64,000 nucleotides of DNA from Dictyophora rubrovolvata. Lineage: Eukaryota > Basidiomycota > Agaricomycetes > Phallales > Phallaceae. The position numbers were made by a program, and so were the translations under genes. Below the pieces are notes generated by a model. The model did no database searches. It saw only the letters and a list, made by a program, of their open reading frames with translations, and was not told the origin of the DNA. The stretch lies in the NCBI GenBank assembly GCA_029959195.1, contig CP114122.1, positions 124,001 through 188,000 on the forward strand, written 5' to 3'. Positions 1-12,100 of this stretch are shown here, one piece after another (the stretch's first letter is position 1; each line of letters opens with the position of its first letter).

Positions 1-767
1 CAGGCATGCAAACTGATATTCATCAGCACTTCATCGAATAGTTGTGTTTATTGATGTTTTACTTCCTATCCATCCACCCTTAGCAAGCTCTTTGTGTAGG
101 TCATGAGGATACACTTCTGTTCTGTTTGACGTCTCTACATTGAACATTCTCTTAGGCGTAGAACATGTAATACCTATCCTTTTCCGCCCAGTATTCGTCT
201 GGGAACTTTCTGCATATGTCCGCAATTGCTTATATGGAACGTAAGCCAAAAAAGCCAGGCTTCAAATGGACACATACGTACCCTCCCGGACTTGAATTTG
301 GGAGTCGGTGAGACCGTCAATATTCATTCCATTGAACCTATTCAAACACAGAATACTAATTGAGCTTGGCAGCTCTTAGCAGGATACTGTCATACCACCT
401 ACTGCGTCCGAGTCGGACTGTGACCGAGAGAAGCAGATAACAGTCGTCTTGTCCCAGGGGTTTTGAGGCGATTTCTTAGGGCGTTCGGCTGAGAGGATAA
501 ATAACGATACTGGAGCATTGGTTAGTGTATTGTGAACGAAGTGACTTTGATTCGTGCGGAGTTCTAGTCGGAGTAAAACCAGCTCCACTGGAGCCGGTAC
601 GCGGCACCACGGCACTCATGAGATACCAAATTTGCCGATATTTGCCCAAACGAATTCAGTAGTAAAATTACAGATGCCATTATAAATATAACTTTAAATA
701 ATCACTACTCGACAGGAAGTGGACCAGAGACAGACACTTGACCCTGCGACTGAAAACCATTCGCATC
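1..767. other. Gene-free left edge
   Basis: This stretch lies downstream of the NACHT-WD40 gene. Only short open frames are present (for example 376-615 on the minus strand), and none carries a motif or a plausible exon structure that I recognise. It probably holds the 3' untranslated region of the neighbouring gene plus spacer. Confidence 0.5.
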
Positions 768-3700
768 TCAATCCTTACACCCCGTCCATCTTGTGCCATG
801 CACGAATTTGTCAAAATTAAGCCTGGTGATATGTTCCGCAGCCATATGTATCACACATGGACGCCAAAGCCCTCGTCGTCGCCCTGGGGGGACCCAGAAC
901 AAGTATTCGCCATTCGGACCCAAAATCCAACCACCTTGAGTTATCACTGCGAACTCTGTGAAGAGGGCTTTATTCCATGCCAATTTTGCATACTTTAAAT
1001 CCCCATTGTGATCCAATGCGCCGCTGTATTCTCTTTTCAAAAGTGATGAATTACAATGGAATACCCTTGTGAATGGGCGCGACACAAGACTTACTGTCCA
1101 GTTTCTTGCTCCGGCTGATCAAATGGAAGTAAAGCAGTCTGCGAGCCCCTCTCGTACGGGCGGGACATAATGTCCAAATTCCATATTGTTCCAAATGCAT
1201 TGTGGGCTAGTACGAGGTGACGTCCATTTAAAGCCATTAATGGTGGTCTCCCCCAGGTGATGAAATGCGCAATGGACCTAAACCTTTCTTTTCCTGTTTT
1301 TATATCCCAAATATTGATGTGTCTTTTAGTGGTGTGTGGGGAATGCGATGCCATAATTATTGATGTCGAATCATTAGAAAATTTAAACGTATCGATGTCG
1401 TAACGCAGCCATGGATCATCCGGAATCATTATTTCATGGTTTATGTCCCAAAGTTCTAGTCGGCGAATGCTGCTAGCATGATTATATCTAATCAATGCTA
1501 CATATTTGTTGTCCGGTGAGAATTGTGGCTTGGCTTTGTCGAGATCTTTGAACCCAAGGAATATTCCAGGTTCACCGTTGAATGCGTTCAGAATTGCAAT
1601 CCCCGATTTTGTGATACATGCAATGCGCGTTTCATTCGCAGAATAGACGACCTTCAACGGAGGTAGGATAGACCCAAGAGGCACTTTCAAAATGATTCGT
1701 GAAGGAAATTCTCGAACTTCGATAAATGTCTGTTTTGCTGCGTGGTATGCAGCAAGGAACCTGGATCCATTCGCTGAGAAAGCAAGAGCCGGTATCCATT
1801 TTGAAACCGTGCGTATTTCATGAACCAAGTGACGTTCAGAAACATTCCATAATTTGATATCTCCATTCGAATCTCCGGAGATAAGGTAGTCGCCAGCGGG
1901 AGAAAATGCAAGCGCAGAAATATTATACTTGGATTCCTCGAGAATACACTCTCCTCTTTCGTCCCAAAGAAAGAGTTGACGATAAAGAGTATATCCTACA
2001 TAGGCATTTTGAGATGTAAGAGGAACCGAAACATGAGACTTCTGGCCGATTTTTAGTTTTAGAACAATGTCATTTGTTGTGGTGATATCAGAGATTTGAA
2101 GGTAACGGTCCTTGCCAGACTCCAGTACCTGAACGAGGTACCGATCAAGTAGCCAAAGCGCAAGCACAACAGCAGAAAAACCATGTCCCAAGGTGGTGTT
2201 ATCCGAGTTGTTTGCTTCAGTTTTTCTGTCATCCCACCGTTGTATGGATATCGTACCATCGCGAATACCCAATGCTATTAATTTCGAATCACACGATATT
2301 GTGGCAGTCTCGATATGATCCTCGATGGAGTTCGCGACAACCAATTCTCCCGTCCGTATGCTCCAAATAGAGCAAGTCTTGTCGACATGGCAAAGGAAGT
2401 ATTCATTGTTAGGGAAGAATGTAATACCTCTAATGGAAGCGTCGATCTTGAGCCGATGAACTTCTGTCTTTGTCGGCACATCGCAAATCTTTAGAGAGGA
2501 GCCCGTTGTGAAGGCAATCCAATTGTCGCTAAGGGCATTTATCCGAACCCGGCGCTTTGGGGGTTGTACCCAAGTCGCGATGTATTCTTTTGCGCGAATA
2601 TCCCATATACAGATCGCGCTGTTGTTTTCAGCTCGGTCCACGCGGATGAAAGCCAGGAAATTGCCATTCGGAGAAAAGATGCTGCAAGAGTCCTTTTGGA
2701 CAGTTACTCCGATCGCGGTTAGGCTAGGATCGAAAGAGCCGTCGTTCTGGACGGTCTGTTGAACATCCAGAATCAGGTCTACTTTAGCATGTATATCGTA
2801 TAGTCGCAGTTTGCTTTTCGAGTTTGAGGCTATGAAACGTCCATTTGGGGATATTGTGCAAAAACGGCTTTGACCTTTGAAATCGCCTTTATAAGGGTTG
2901 TGAGACGTGCTATCTACCATGAAGTTCGATATCCGGATAACGCCATTTTTGGATGACGAATACACGGACTCTCCGTCCGTAGAAAATACGACATCGCTTA
3001 AAACGAAACTTCTTTTTGGCTTGTACGAATAGATCATCTCTTCAGTTTCGTAATTCCAAACCCATAATTCGCCATTGTCAAAGCCAGTTGCGATGTAGGG
3101 GCCGTATGAAGAGAACGTAATTTTGAAAGGCTTTGCATCATTGTGTCTTTTCAGGTGTTCGGTTTTCGAAGCAGGCGCGAGGGATTGGCCAACCTCCATT
3201 CTCAATAGATGAGGATACAACGGAGAGAATTGTTTGAAGACAAACGAGTTACTCGGGGCGAACGGAAGAGCAGAGAGGTAAAGGTGTGGAGTGCTGACTG
3301 TCATCACGTCTCCGAAGTCATACCCAAATCGCCACGCGTCCTCTGCCTTCTCCGCTAGTTCGTTGTCCATGTCCTGAAAAAAAGAATTGCTAAATATAGC
3401 CTGTCGTAAATTTGGATAAATGATCACAAACTTTACACCAAGCGACTAGAATCTTCATTGACTTGATACCTTTGTCAACCGAACGTAGTAGACTAAGTGC
3501 CTCAAACAGGTAAAGTAATTTGACGTGCATTAGGAAACGGACTTCGTCCAAAATATTGTCGCTGATGCCAGAAGGTTTAAGATGAAACGCCCAGAAACGG
3601 CATGCGTACGACAAGTGTGACGGTATTGCTTTATCGATACGAGATTTGAGGTCAGGTACACATCGATTCTTTATGTGCGAGGTTTCCAAACCGCAGATGT

Positions 3701-6211
3701 TGAACCGGAGCATTCGGTTCAACAATTTCAAACATCCAAGTGCGAAGGAATTTTGATCTGAAGTGTCGATATGGTACAAGTTGGGATTTGTAGGATCTTT
3801 GTGTTGGAAAAAATCGAATAACGAGGAGTGAAGAGGACGAATGGGTTTAGTGTTATCGTCACCAATACCGAGAAAAAGAGAACCAAAAGGGGATAGTACC
3901 GTCCTAGCGTAAGGAACGACATCTTGAAATAAATTCTCTAGTGCTTGCATAGAAAGAGGCCCCCGCGCCATCATAAGTGCGCCTACGATTAACTTGAAGT
4001 CGTGCATAAACTGGGTGTCCTCTAGTTCTGGCTGGTTCGAAATGGTTAAAATGATTTGTTGATACAAATCGTATAGTGTTGGTCCCGAGTCCGAGATGCA
4101 AGTTTTCCAGCGTTTTTCTATCAATGGCGGATGTCGAGTGGTGGGATTTATGAATCGACAGGCAGTCTCTGCCCACTGGAAAAGGCATTCAGCACGTTTG
4201 GTTAGTACGTTACTCCAATTTTCATCGATTCTGTCCAATATACGCGAAATTGGTTTAAGTCTGGACGAGATATAACTTTGGATATCTGATACTGTTTCGT
4301 TCACAGGAATCTCGCTCATCCGTTTACATAGAACGGCCGGGTTTTCGCACAGGAGCTCAATATCCTGCTCCGGACAAGAGGTCACTATTATGCGATAATT
4401 ATCGGGAAATTCTTCGCATCTCCCGAAAAGTAAATCCAAGATTACTTGACGTTCTGTGCGTACCCCGCTCTCGTTCAAGGCATCGATGACAATGACGACA
4501 GGTCCAATCGTCGTTGCTTCTTTAGCTGGCTTGACAATAAGCTCGTTGAACTGTTTCGTGGGATCGGTTGTCATCCTAACTTCAGTATTCCGAATGACCT
4601 CCACTAGGCTTTTTCGCCATAGAGAATCGCCATCCGCCAGATTACGGGATATAGTGCTGAAAAAGAGACCGCAGTCATCCTTGTAACTTTGATTGAAACA
4701 GAACATGGCTCCTAGTCGGTTCTGTTCTTGAAATATCTCGGCAATGGTATGAGCGACCGCAGACTTGCCCGTCCCAGTTTGTCCAGTAAGAAGAAGAATT
4801 CGTTGTGGGGAATCACTGTTGACCCATTGTAATATTGCGTCAACCATGCTTTGACGAGTCCCCGGCAAGCATTTCTTCCCTGGAAAAAATCCAGCATAGC
4901 TAGCGTATGGCATTTTGTCGAGAAGAAACAAATCCTCTGATGGTTAAATAAACGACGGAGATTGAGTTTAAGGAAAGGACGAGTAATTTATATGCTCACT
5001 TAATTCATCAGAAGTCTCAGACGCCCGCAGTGTAACGATCCCCGTCTCTAGAACAACGGAATTGTTCATGACTGATATAAGGTGATCAAATTTGTCGTTA
5101 AACGCCTTTATCTTGTCGTCCATGCTGGTACCCTTCCAGAGTTTTTTGGCTGAAAGAAACGTTTTAAGCATTTTGAATATTTGAGAACGAGACAGAGATA
5201 TCACCTATGTTGGCTTTGATATAGTCTTGTATACAAAAAGCACATTCAGACGTCTGTTTAGCTAATACGTCCAGAACCTTGCTTTGCTTCGTCTTAAGGA
5301 ATTGTAATCGTTCTGCGTCCGTGGCATATTCGTAAGTGTCTTTGAGCTTCTCGCATAGTTGCTGGATGTTATCGCTACGGCCGCGCGTTTGTAAATAAAT
5401 CTAAAACAGCATGAATAAATAGGGCAAGATGCAGAATATACGGAAAAGCCAGATGTACTGTGGGGATAACAGACAAAACAGACCATGCTAATTTCACATA
5501 GTTGTTAACCTGAGGGAATGTTTAAAATATTACGGCATAGAAAATACTCGACGAGACATACACCAGCAATGGAGTTCATAGCTGTCATGAAAGTTTGGAA
5601 ATGAGATAGAAACAACGACCACGTGTCTGAGCCTTTCTGATCTGTGTGTATATGTGCCAAAAAATGAGAGATTTTGCAATACCTTCCGGTATTAATGATT
5701 TTGGAACACTAGCCAACATGCCTGACGTTTCGTCAATGACCCCACGAATGGCATCCGGTATTTTCTCGATGCTCAAGGTGATCCGATAGCGTGCATTGGC
5801 AATATCCAATTTGCAATAGCCTTCCGTGAGATTTTTAGCATAGAACATGGATCATTTCAAATATCACTAACCAGAGTCGACCTGTAGCTCGAGGAGATCG
5901 ACGATTTTGTGTTTGCACGATCCAACCGTACTTGAGGTACCGATGCTCTTGGTTTTGACAATGTGAAAATTAACGGTCAACTCGTCTGCATCATCGTCAA
6001 ATCTACTTTTATAAGTGGAAAACGATAAGAATAATAGATTTCATTAATGGATAGCTTACATATGAAACGATTCACTCCAGTTCACGCTGTTTCCTTTGAG
6101 ATGTTTCTTCTCGGTCACTTGGGAGGTTCGACCATATTCGATCTTGATATGGAACCTAGGACTTTTTGCTACATGCAACTTTGAATCAATCAAACTGATA
6201 TCTACTGACAT
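768..6211 (-). CDS. C2-NACHT-WD40 NLR-like protein
   Basis: This is a fungal NLR-like STAND NTPase, a class used in self/non-self recognition and programmed cell death. The start ATG at 6211 opens a C2-like domain (residues 1 to about 140) with KHLKGNSVNWSESF, typical of the C2 strand that ends in W-x-E-x-F. A helical linker follows, then the conserved lead-in CLPGTR and a NACHT domain with Walker A GQTGTGKSA and Walker B VVIVIDALNESG. The C-terminal half is a string of WD40 blades (GELWVWNYET, GDIKLWNVSE, NIWDIKTGKE) and closes with GWILGPNGEYLFWVPP and FVHGTRWTGC, the usual end of this family. About eight introns are needed. Clear ones lie near 6008-6059, 4942-4999, 3375-3437 (GTGTAA to TTTTTTTCAG) and 1053-1092. 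All joins keep frame, so the gene looks intact. The early linker exons (5200-5850) are the least certain. Its ligand is unknown; in other fungi WD repeats of such proteins vary rapidly. Confidence 0.88.
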
Positions 6212-7532
6212 AAGTCAACTAATCAGCTAAGAAGGTCATAGGCAGGGTTCGTACCGAATATCTTTACACCTTGTCTGGACGGACCACCACAAAGAATTCA
6301 TAATAAGTCACGGAGGATAATAGAACAGTCAAATAGGCGCACAAAGCATTGGCAGATGCCATAGTCAATACGATCAATGGCACGCTCAGATGTTCCTGCC
6401 GGGCAGACGCAGACGAAGTTTGGGACAAAGACAAAGCGTATTGAGAAAGGGGGAAATATGAACGGGAATAGCATTCATAATTATGGCATTGGGTTCAAAT
6501 TACAAACCGTGGCGCATCATGCATCACCGCTCAAGAATCCATCTTCAAGAACAGAAGATGCTGCCGGCATGGGCCGCATGGCACCTCAATTGCAAGATGT
6601 AATAGACAGACAGCCTTATGTAATATTTGATATTCACTATGTTTATTTGGTCGGTTTGTTCAACCTGTAGCTGTATGAACATTGTAAGTCGAAGCAAGAT
6701 GACATATGATACAGGACGAAAACGCAACGCTTAAGCCGGAGGATATGTGGACCAAATGAAGACAGTTTGAAGGAAGAGAAAGCAAGCGCCGTCGCTGTCA
6801 CGTTGTCACACCGCGTCATCGCCCTCCACAGCGGTCAGCCACAGCCATACCCGCAACATACCCGTAGCTTTTCAGAGCTTTTCCTTCTTCTTTGATCGCA
6901 GTTTGTCTTCGCGTTTCGGTCGATTCACATTTTGCACTCGTCCCCAACGCCATGGTCCCCCGTTGCTGGTTTTATATCTGAACCGGCAGAGCTTAAGATC
7001 CTGCTCTTTACTATGATGTTTAGTGCAATCAGGAGCTAAAGTTTCCTTTATGTACTCATCATGAGTCTTGCTCATGCCATGTGAGCCCGGTTCCTATTCA
7101 CCCTATACTTATATTGATCCCAATTTAGCGAGCGGGCAACCGGTGACATATTCACCGTGTACCCAACGGTTGACAAATAAGTATGTACGACCGCAGTCAA
7201 AAGTAATGTAGAGTGGCCGTGAAACTCAGGGTGTCATTTCGGGTAAGGCAAATCCATACAATCCGCGGACTGATTGACTTGGTTGACTTGAAAAGAAAAC
7301 CCGCACGGAAACTCCTGTAGGAGAAGTCGTTGTTATGCCGTGCTTTTCAATGAAATTCTCACCCCGTAATCGAGAAAGAATGGCGTAGGATGGCGTAGGA
7401 TGGCCGTCTAGGACATTCAGAACCGGTCTAAATAATATAAAGAGTAGCAACATTCTCGAGTTTTCCCTCTCCCTCCTTCCCCCCGTCTCACTTGTTTGGA
7501 CTTATCACTCAACTATTGAGCTTTCACTCTCG
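6212..7532. other. Spacer between NLR-like gene and first propeller gene
   Basis: This holds the promoter of the minus-strand NLR-like gene on the left and that of propeller copy 1 on the right. A ten-base unit, TGGCGTAGGA, is repeated twice in tandem at about 7381-7400. Short open frames at 6377-6670 (+) and 6872-7075 (-) have no recognisable domain and I do not call them genes. Confidence 0.45.
7436..7442 (+). promoter_or_regulatory. TATA box of propeller copy 1
   Basis: TATAAAG lies about 97 bases upstream of the start ATG. The sequence that follows (AGTAGCAACA) closely matches the TATA region of copy 3, which suggests the promoter was duplicated along with the gene. Confidence 0.6.
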
Positions 7533-9177
7533 ATGGTTAAAATTAATACTAGCTCACTCATAGCCATTCTTTCTTGCCTGTCTGCCTTCAGTGCAGCTCA
7601 GATCGCCATCAACGCGAACCCTTCATGTTCATCGCAAGCGCAAGTCGGTGCTCTTTACAGTAAATCACATCTTTCTTTCCTTGTCTAATAATTCTTTACA
7701 AATTCATGTAGCCATGAACAATGCGCCTGACGGAAACTTCGTCATCAGCTCCAGCGTTGGTATAGATGGTAAATTGACCCTCCAGAATGTAGTCTCTACC
7801 CAAGGAATAGGTATATCGTATTACGCATTCGTCATTATTTTTCCGCGATATGCTGATATATCGTTGAAGGTGCCGGTCCGGAGGGGATCCCCGGTGGTGA
7901 TCCTTTATCTTCACAAGAGGCCATAACGGTCGACGGTGATCGCTTGTTTGTCGTGAACGTAAATAGCTGATTCACCTTGTCTCTGAATCTTCCATTCGAT
8001 TTTTTTTTTCATTACAGGCTGGATCTAACACACTCTCCACGTTTTCCATCGACGTGCTCGACCCAACGGTGCTCAGACTGGTTGGCAAACCGGTTTCCAC
8101 TGGGGGAGATTTCCCTGTCTCCGTCGCCGTTTCCCCACGCACTGGCCAGGTGTGCGTTCTCAATGGCGGTACTCTTGACCCGAAATCAGTCAATGGTGTA
8201 AAGTATGAATTTAAAACAGTGTATCTCAAGAATTTGAATATTGATTTGTACTTAAAAATGAATAGCTGCTACAAACAAGATGAAAATGAAGGTCTAGTCG
8301 AGATCCCTGACACCAACCGTTCTCTCAATCAAACCATCATGTTCAGCCCGATTGGACTATTGAACGCGCCATCACAAGTAAAGTGGTCAGAAGATGGCGA
8401 GGTGCTTTATGCAGTGGTGAAAGGAAGCCCCGGAACAGACCCTGGATTCATCGCATCATGGATTGTTGATATCCGTACCGGAGCTCTTTCAAAGAATTTC
8501 ACAAAATCATTCAGTCCTGTCAATGGAGGACTTCTTTTCTCTATGACCCCTGTGGGAGGCACAACCGGATATCTCGTAACCGACGTCATTATTGGTATGG
8601 ACATTTTCGACTTCCGCAATGCCTCCGGTGTAGGTTTGAGCGCTGGTTTTCCAATCCCAAATCAGGAGGCTGCCTGCTGGGGTAGAGCCAGCAAGAAAAC
8701 AGGTAACATTTATATTGGCGTAAGTGATGAATTCCTAGGGGTAATTTTTGTAATTCCGTAAAAATTGGCTGATTTGGGTTTAGGACTTTGGAAACGGAAA
8801 GGTCTATGAGATTCACGTTAACAAGCAACTTCAGCCTACCATTGTCCAACAATATTCTCTAGGAAAGAACGTTGCGATTGATGAGGAAGTCATTGGAACC
8901 ATCCGTGGAAAAGAGTGAGCTCAAACCGCATCGTCTGAAACTATCGCTGACAGTTAAAAGCTATCTTTTCGTTCTCGAGGGCGGGGTGAATCAAATAGCT
9001 GTGTTCGACCTGAAAGGGCCGGGCGATGCTTCTGTAATCCAAGTGCTAAATTTGAGCTCAGTAACGGAGACTGGCATCACACTTGGTACGTGACTTGTCT
9101 CGTTGCTTTGAGCCTGTGGGGCTGAACGACAATTAGATGGCAACTTTACGGCAGGTTTGGCCATTTTCAATCCTTGA
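7533..9177 (+). CDS. Secreted lactonase/3-carboxymuconate-cyclase-like beta-propeller, copy 1
   Basis: The protein resembles the seven-bladed-propeller lactonase/YbhE superfamily. Fungal secreted members are usually named 3-carboxymuconate cyclase, although a ring-opening or cyclising activity is rarely shown. The start at 7533 encodes a signal peptide (MVKINTSSLIAILSCLSAFS) followed by a short mature N-terminus. Family blocks in order are MNNAPDGNFVI, AGSNTLSTFSIDV, GGDFPVSVAVSPRTGQVCVLNGG, WSEDGEVLYAVVKG, PGFIASW and the C-terminal DGNFTAGLAIFNP. About seven short introns interrupt it, for example after ALY, after TQGIG, after VVN and after NGVK; the last exon begins at the ATGGCAAC near 9136. 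The length (about 400 residues) is normal for the family. It is closest to copy 3 by eye, in both coding sequence and promoter. The substrate is unknown; an extracellular place is inferred from the signal peptide. Confidence 0.85.
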
Positions 9178-12100
9178 ATTTTTTCCAGTGCTGTGAACAA
9201 CATTTATCGTATTTAAAGCATAACATTTGACATAATATTTATGTAAACCTCAATTGATTTGTGCTTTGAGCCCGATCGATTTGACTTACCCAAGGATTTA
9301 TTGAACCTCCTTCGTCTAGTCACGCCTGTTGATTTTTCAGATCAATATAAGAAATTTACAAGTTAGTGGCGACAGGCTTTGGCGTGTCGCAGTGCATAGA
9401 TATTATCCCGTCAGCGCGGCCCCAAACGGGAAAGCGCCGGTTGAGGCAGCGCGTCGCGCTTTCCACATTCCCCATCATCTTAGAATTCTCTCTCTACATT
9501 GTTGCTCTGCTCCTGTGCTCATAAATACTCTCAAATATACCATTCTTTTTCCTTTTTGATGCTCCTTGCGCCGGCACCCTCCTTCCCTGCTCGCTCTTCA
9601 AAAGGTCAGGCTTTTTTGCGCTAAAACGAAAGTGAACACATGGAGTGCAAGATTGATATTGTAGCATCTCGCTACGTTCAATAATTCAGTGACGAATGAG
9701 TATGGCCTCCTGGTAGAACGAATGATCCGACATTTTTTGAAACGACCTAGGATGTCTCCGGACAGCCACCCGGCTGCGTTATGGTTAGGATATTGATGCT
9801 GTTTGGACGATATTGGGATGGTGTGATTTGAAACCCATAATTTTGCGGGATTGGGTTGGTGGCTCGATGTTGGCAGGCTCTTGGGTCGCCGGTTAGTTTC
9901 GGTCAGTATACGTAATTCACTCCTTTCGTTTTGCTCATGACGCTTAGACATCTCATCTATGATATATATGACCGGTGACCGCCCATGCTCGTTTCGCTTC
10001 GCACGATTCCTGCGTCATTCGAAAACCATCATGATGTCAGGTAGTGACAGTAAAATGCCCAAGATACGATGAGTACCGTCTCAAGATGCAGCAGCATTAC
10101 CGGCGACGTATAATACTGAAGAAAACCTTGCTGGCAGCACCGGAGGCAATGAAGTGGCTATTCGAGTTCGTGAACAAAACGAGGTGCTTCGAAAACCGTA
10201 CGGGATTTTTGAAGAGTCAAAAGCGAAAGAAAAGAAAAAGGCAAGGAGAGAACAGGCGTGCCACGGGAACGAGCGCGAAACAACTCATAAACCTTTACGA
10301 CGAGCTAGTTCAAAAAACCCCACGTGAAGAAAACCCACAGGGCAAAACGTAGAGCGAAGATAATTTTATTTAAGCAACGACAAGAAGCGACAGGTCGAGA
10401 AACACGAGCGAACAAAGGCCCGAAGTAAAAATCTCGGCACATAGGGCGCGGTCCTAAGAGACTTATACGATTCACACACACACACCTTCACATTGGCCAA
10501 AATCAAAACCGGACGTTCTTCAGTTTGGCAAAAAATCACGTTCCAATGTGTTAATACAGAAAAAGGACGATGGACTAGGTCCAAATACTTTGAGAACAAA
10601 AGCTCCACAAAAAAAAATTACAAAAAAAGGAATTATTTATTGGGTAATCGGGTATATGATCTACATCTCAGAGGTTTGCGTAAAATACCGAATGTCTTCA
10701 CGGTGCAAGTTTTTTTGTCAAGCCAGGATTTTGAGCCTCAGGCTTCACCCGTGCATCTTGTTCCGCAAGTTCGGCCTCCACCCACATCTTCTCAATTCGG
10801 GTGAGTTCTTCTAGGTCTATGCAACGCTGGTGACGTTGACTCCTTTCATGTTTTAGCCGGTTCTGTCGAGCTATTCAAACAATTCGAATGTCTTCAGCAG
10901 CACAGATCATGCAGCGGATCCGCTTCGGATCCTGTTTATTGATTTTCCAAACTTAAATAATCGAGTCCCGCTTCAAATTTCTAAGTAGTAAAATACAACT
11001 TGGCAGTCGGTCAGGTTGACGAGCCATGTTTTGTTACTCCAGGTCTGGCAAGAGTGAACGCAAGAGTTTCAGTTTTAACGCCGTGTTATGCCCTGAAGCT
11101 TTGAAGTCCTGACTAGGACTCCTTGGTCACGCGCCGCGATGCGCAATTTTTGGACCCATTGTCCAAGGTCACATGAAGTTTACCCTCCATCATTCCCTTG
11201 CACTGTCCGTCGGATTTGCTTCCATCCGGCTTGTTGTTACATGTTTTTATTCTTAAACGGTGGTAAAACGAAACATCATTGGTGAGTCCTCGTCGAAGCC
11301 GTTGCTATCAGGGACTGGAAGCTCCGAATACCTGAATTTTTGAGCGGATTGGGCGGGGGCGATCAAATTTCACATCAACATATGATCCCATAGTGACTTT
11401 CGGAACCTGATGGGATGGGTGGGTACATTGTTTAGTGTTTTCTATACTTCTTTGGTAGCGCGAGATGTTGATGGGATGACAATAGAAGAACCCCTAGATG
11501 GATAACATAAACGTTTGATAGACCTTTCTAGGCTTAGCGACCTGAAATTTAGAACACGCTCCTCATGTACAACTCCAATCGTCGTGCCACCCACGGCTTC
11601 GTGAACGGAATATTCGTGCTGTCAATCGAGAAGTTTTCAATGTATCAGTATGTCATATTTAGGTACCTCGTTGCAACTGTATTAGTACCGCCACTAAGTA
11701 ATAGATATAAAGCTCATTTATATCCGTGCATTCCCGATTATTCATTACTTCCATCCCGTTTGTAATTGCAAAATAGCGCTCCCGACAATCATGCAGACAT
11801 CTATACCAGGCGTTGTTACATAAGGTTCACTCGCAACTCAACAGAAAAAAAAACATTACCATCAATTAACTGATCAATCAATGTAGTGCCTGACGCTCTG
11901 AATTGGAAATTCAATGTACGAAGTCCGTATTCGTCGAGAATAGACTCCAATGATAATCACTCGATGGTGGGTGCATCCATCGTGTTTAAAGGATTACCCG
12001 GCCTTCATGACCAAGTCGGCTATGTAGTCTGAATCATATAAGTCGTAACGACATCCACAAGACCACTCATTTGGGTTTACTGCTCCGCTATCTGTCCATA
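9178..12100. other. 2.9 kb spacer between copies 1 and 2
   Basis: No intact host gene is visible. It contains a probable LINE tail relic (10044-10352, listed separately), a short inverted repeat around 10917-10933 (GGATCCG and CGGATCC arms with a three-base loop), and weak open frames at 9598-9951 (-), 10493-10814 (+) and 11565-11765 (+) without recognisable domains. Confidence 0.45.
10044..10352 (+). mobile_element. Relic of the 3' end of a non-LTR retrotransposon (LINE)
   Basis: The open frame reads VKCPRYDEYRLKMQQHYRRR, then LLAAPEAMKWLFEFVNKTRCF. A 'CPRY...R..L' start, followed after about 25 residues by 'LL..P.A...L..F...T..F', is the usual layout of the last part of fungal LINE polyproteins behind the reverse transcriptase and RNase H. 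Nothing of the reverse transcriptase is seen upstream, so at most the 3' end is present, which fits the 5' truncation common to LINEs. A basic tail (KSQKRKKRKRQ) follows. The match is by pattern recognition only and the piece is short. Confidence 0.45.
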
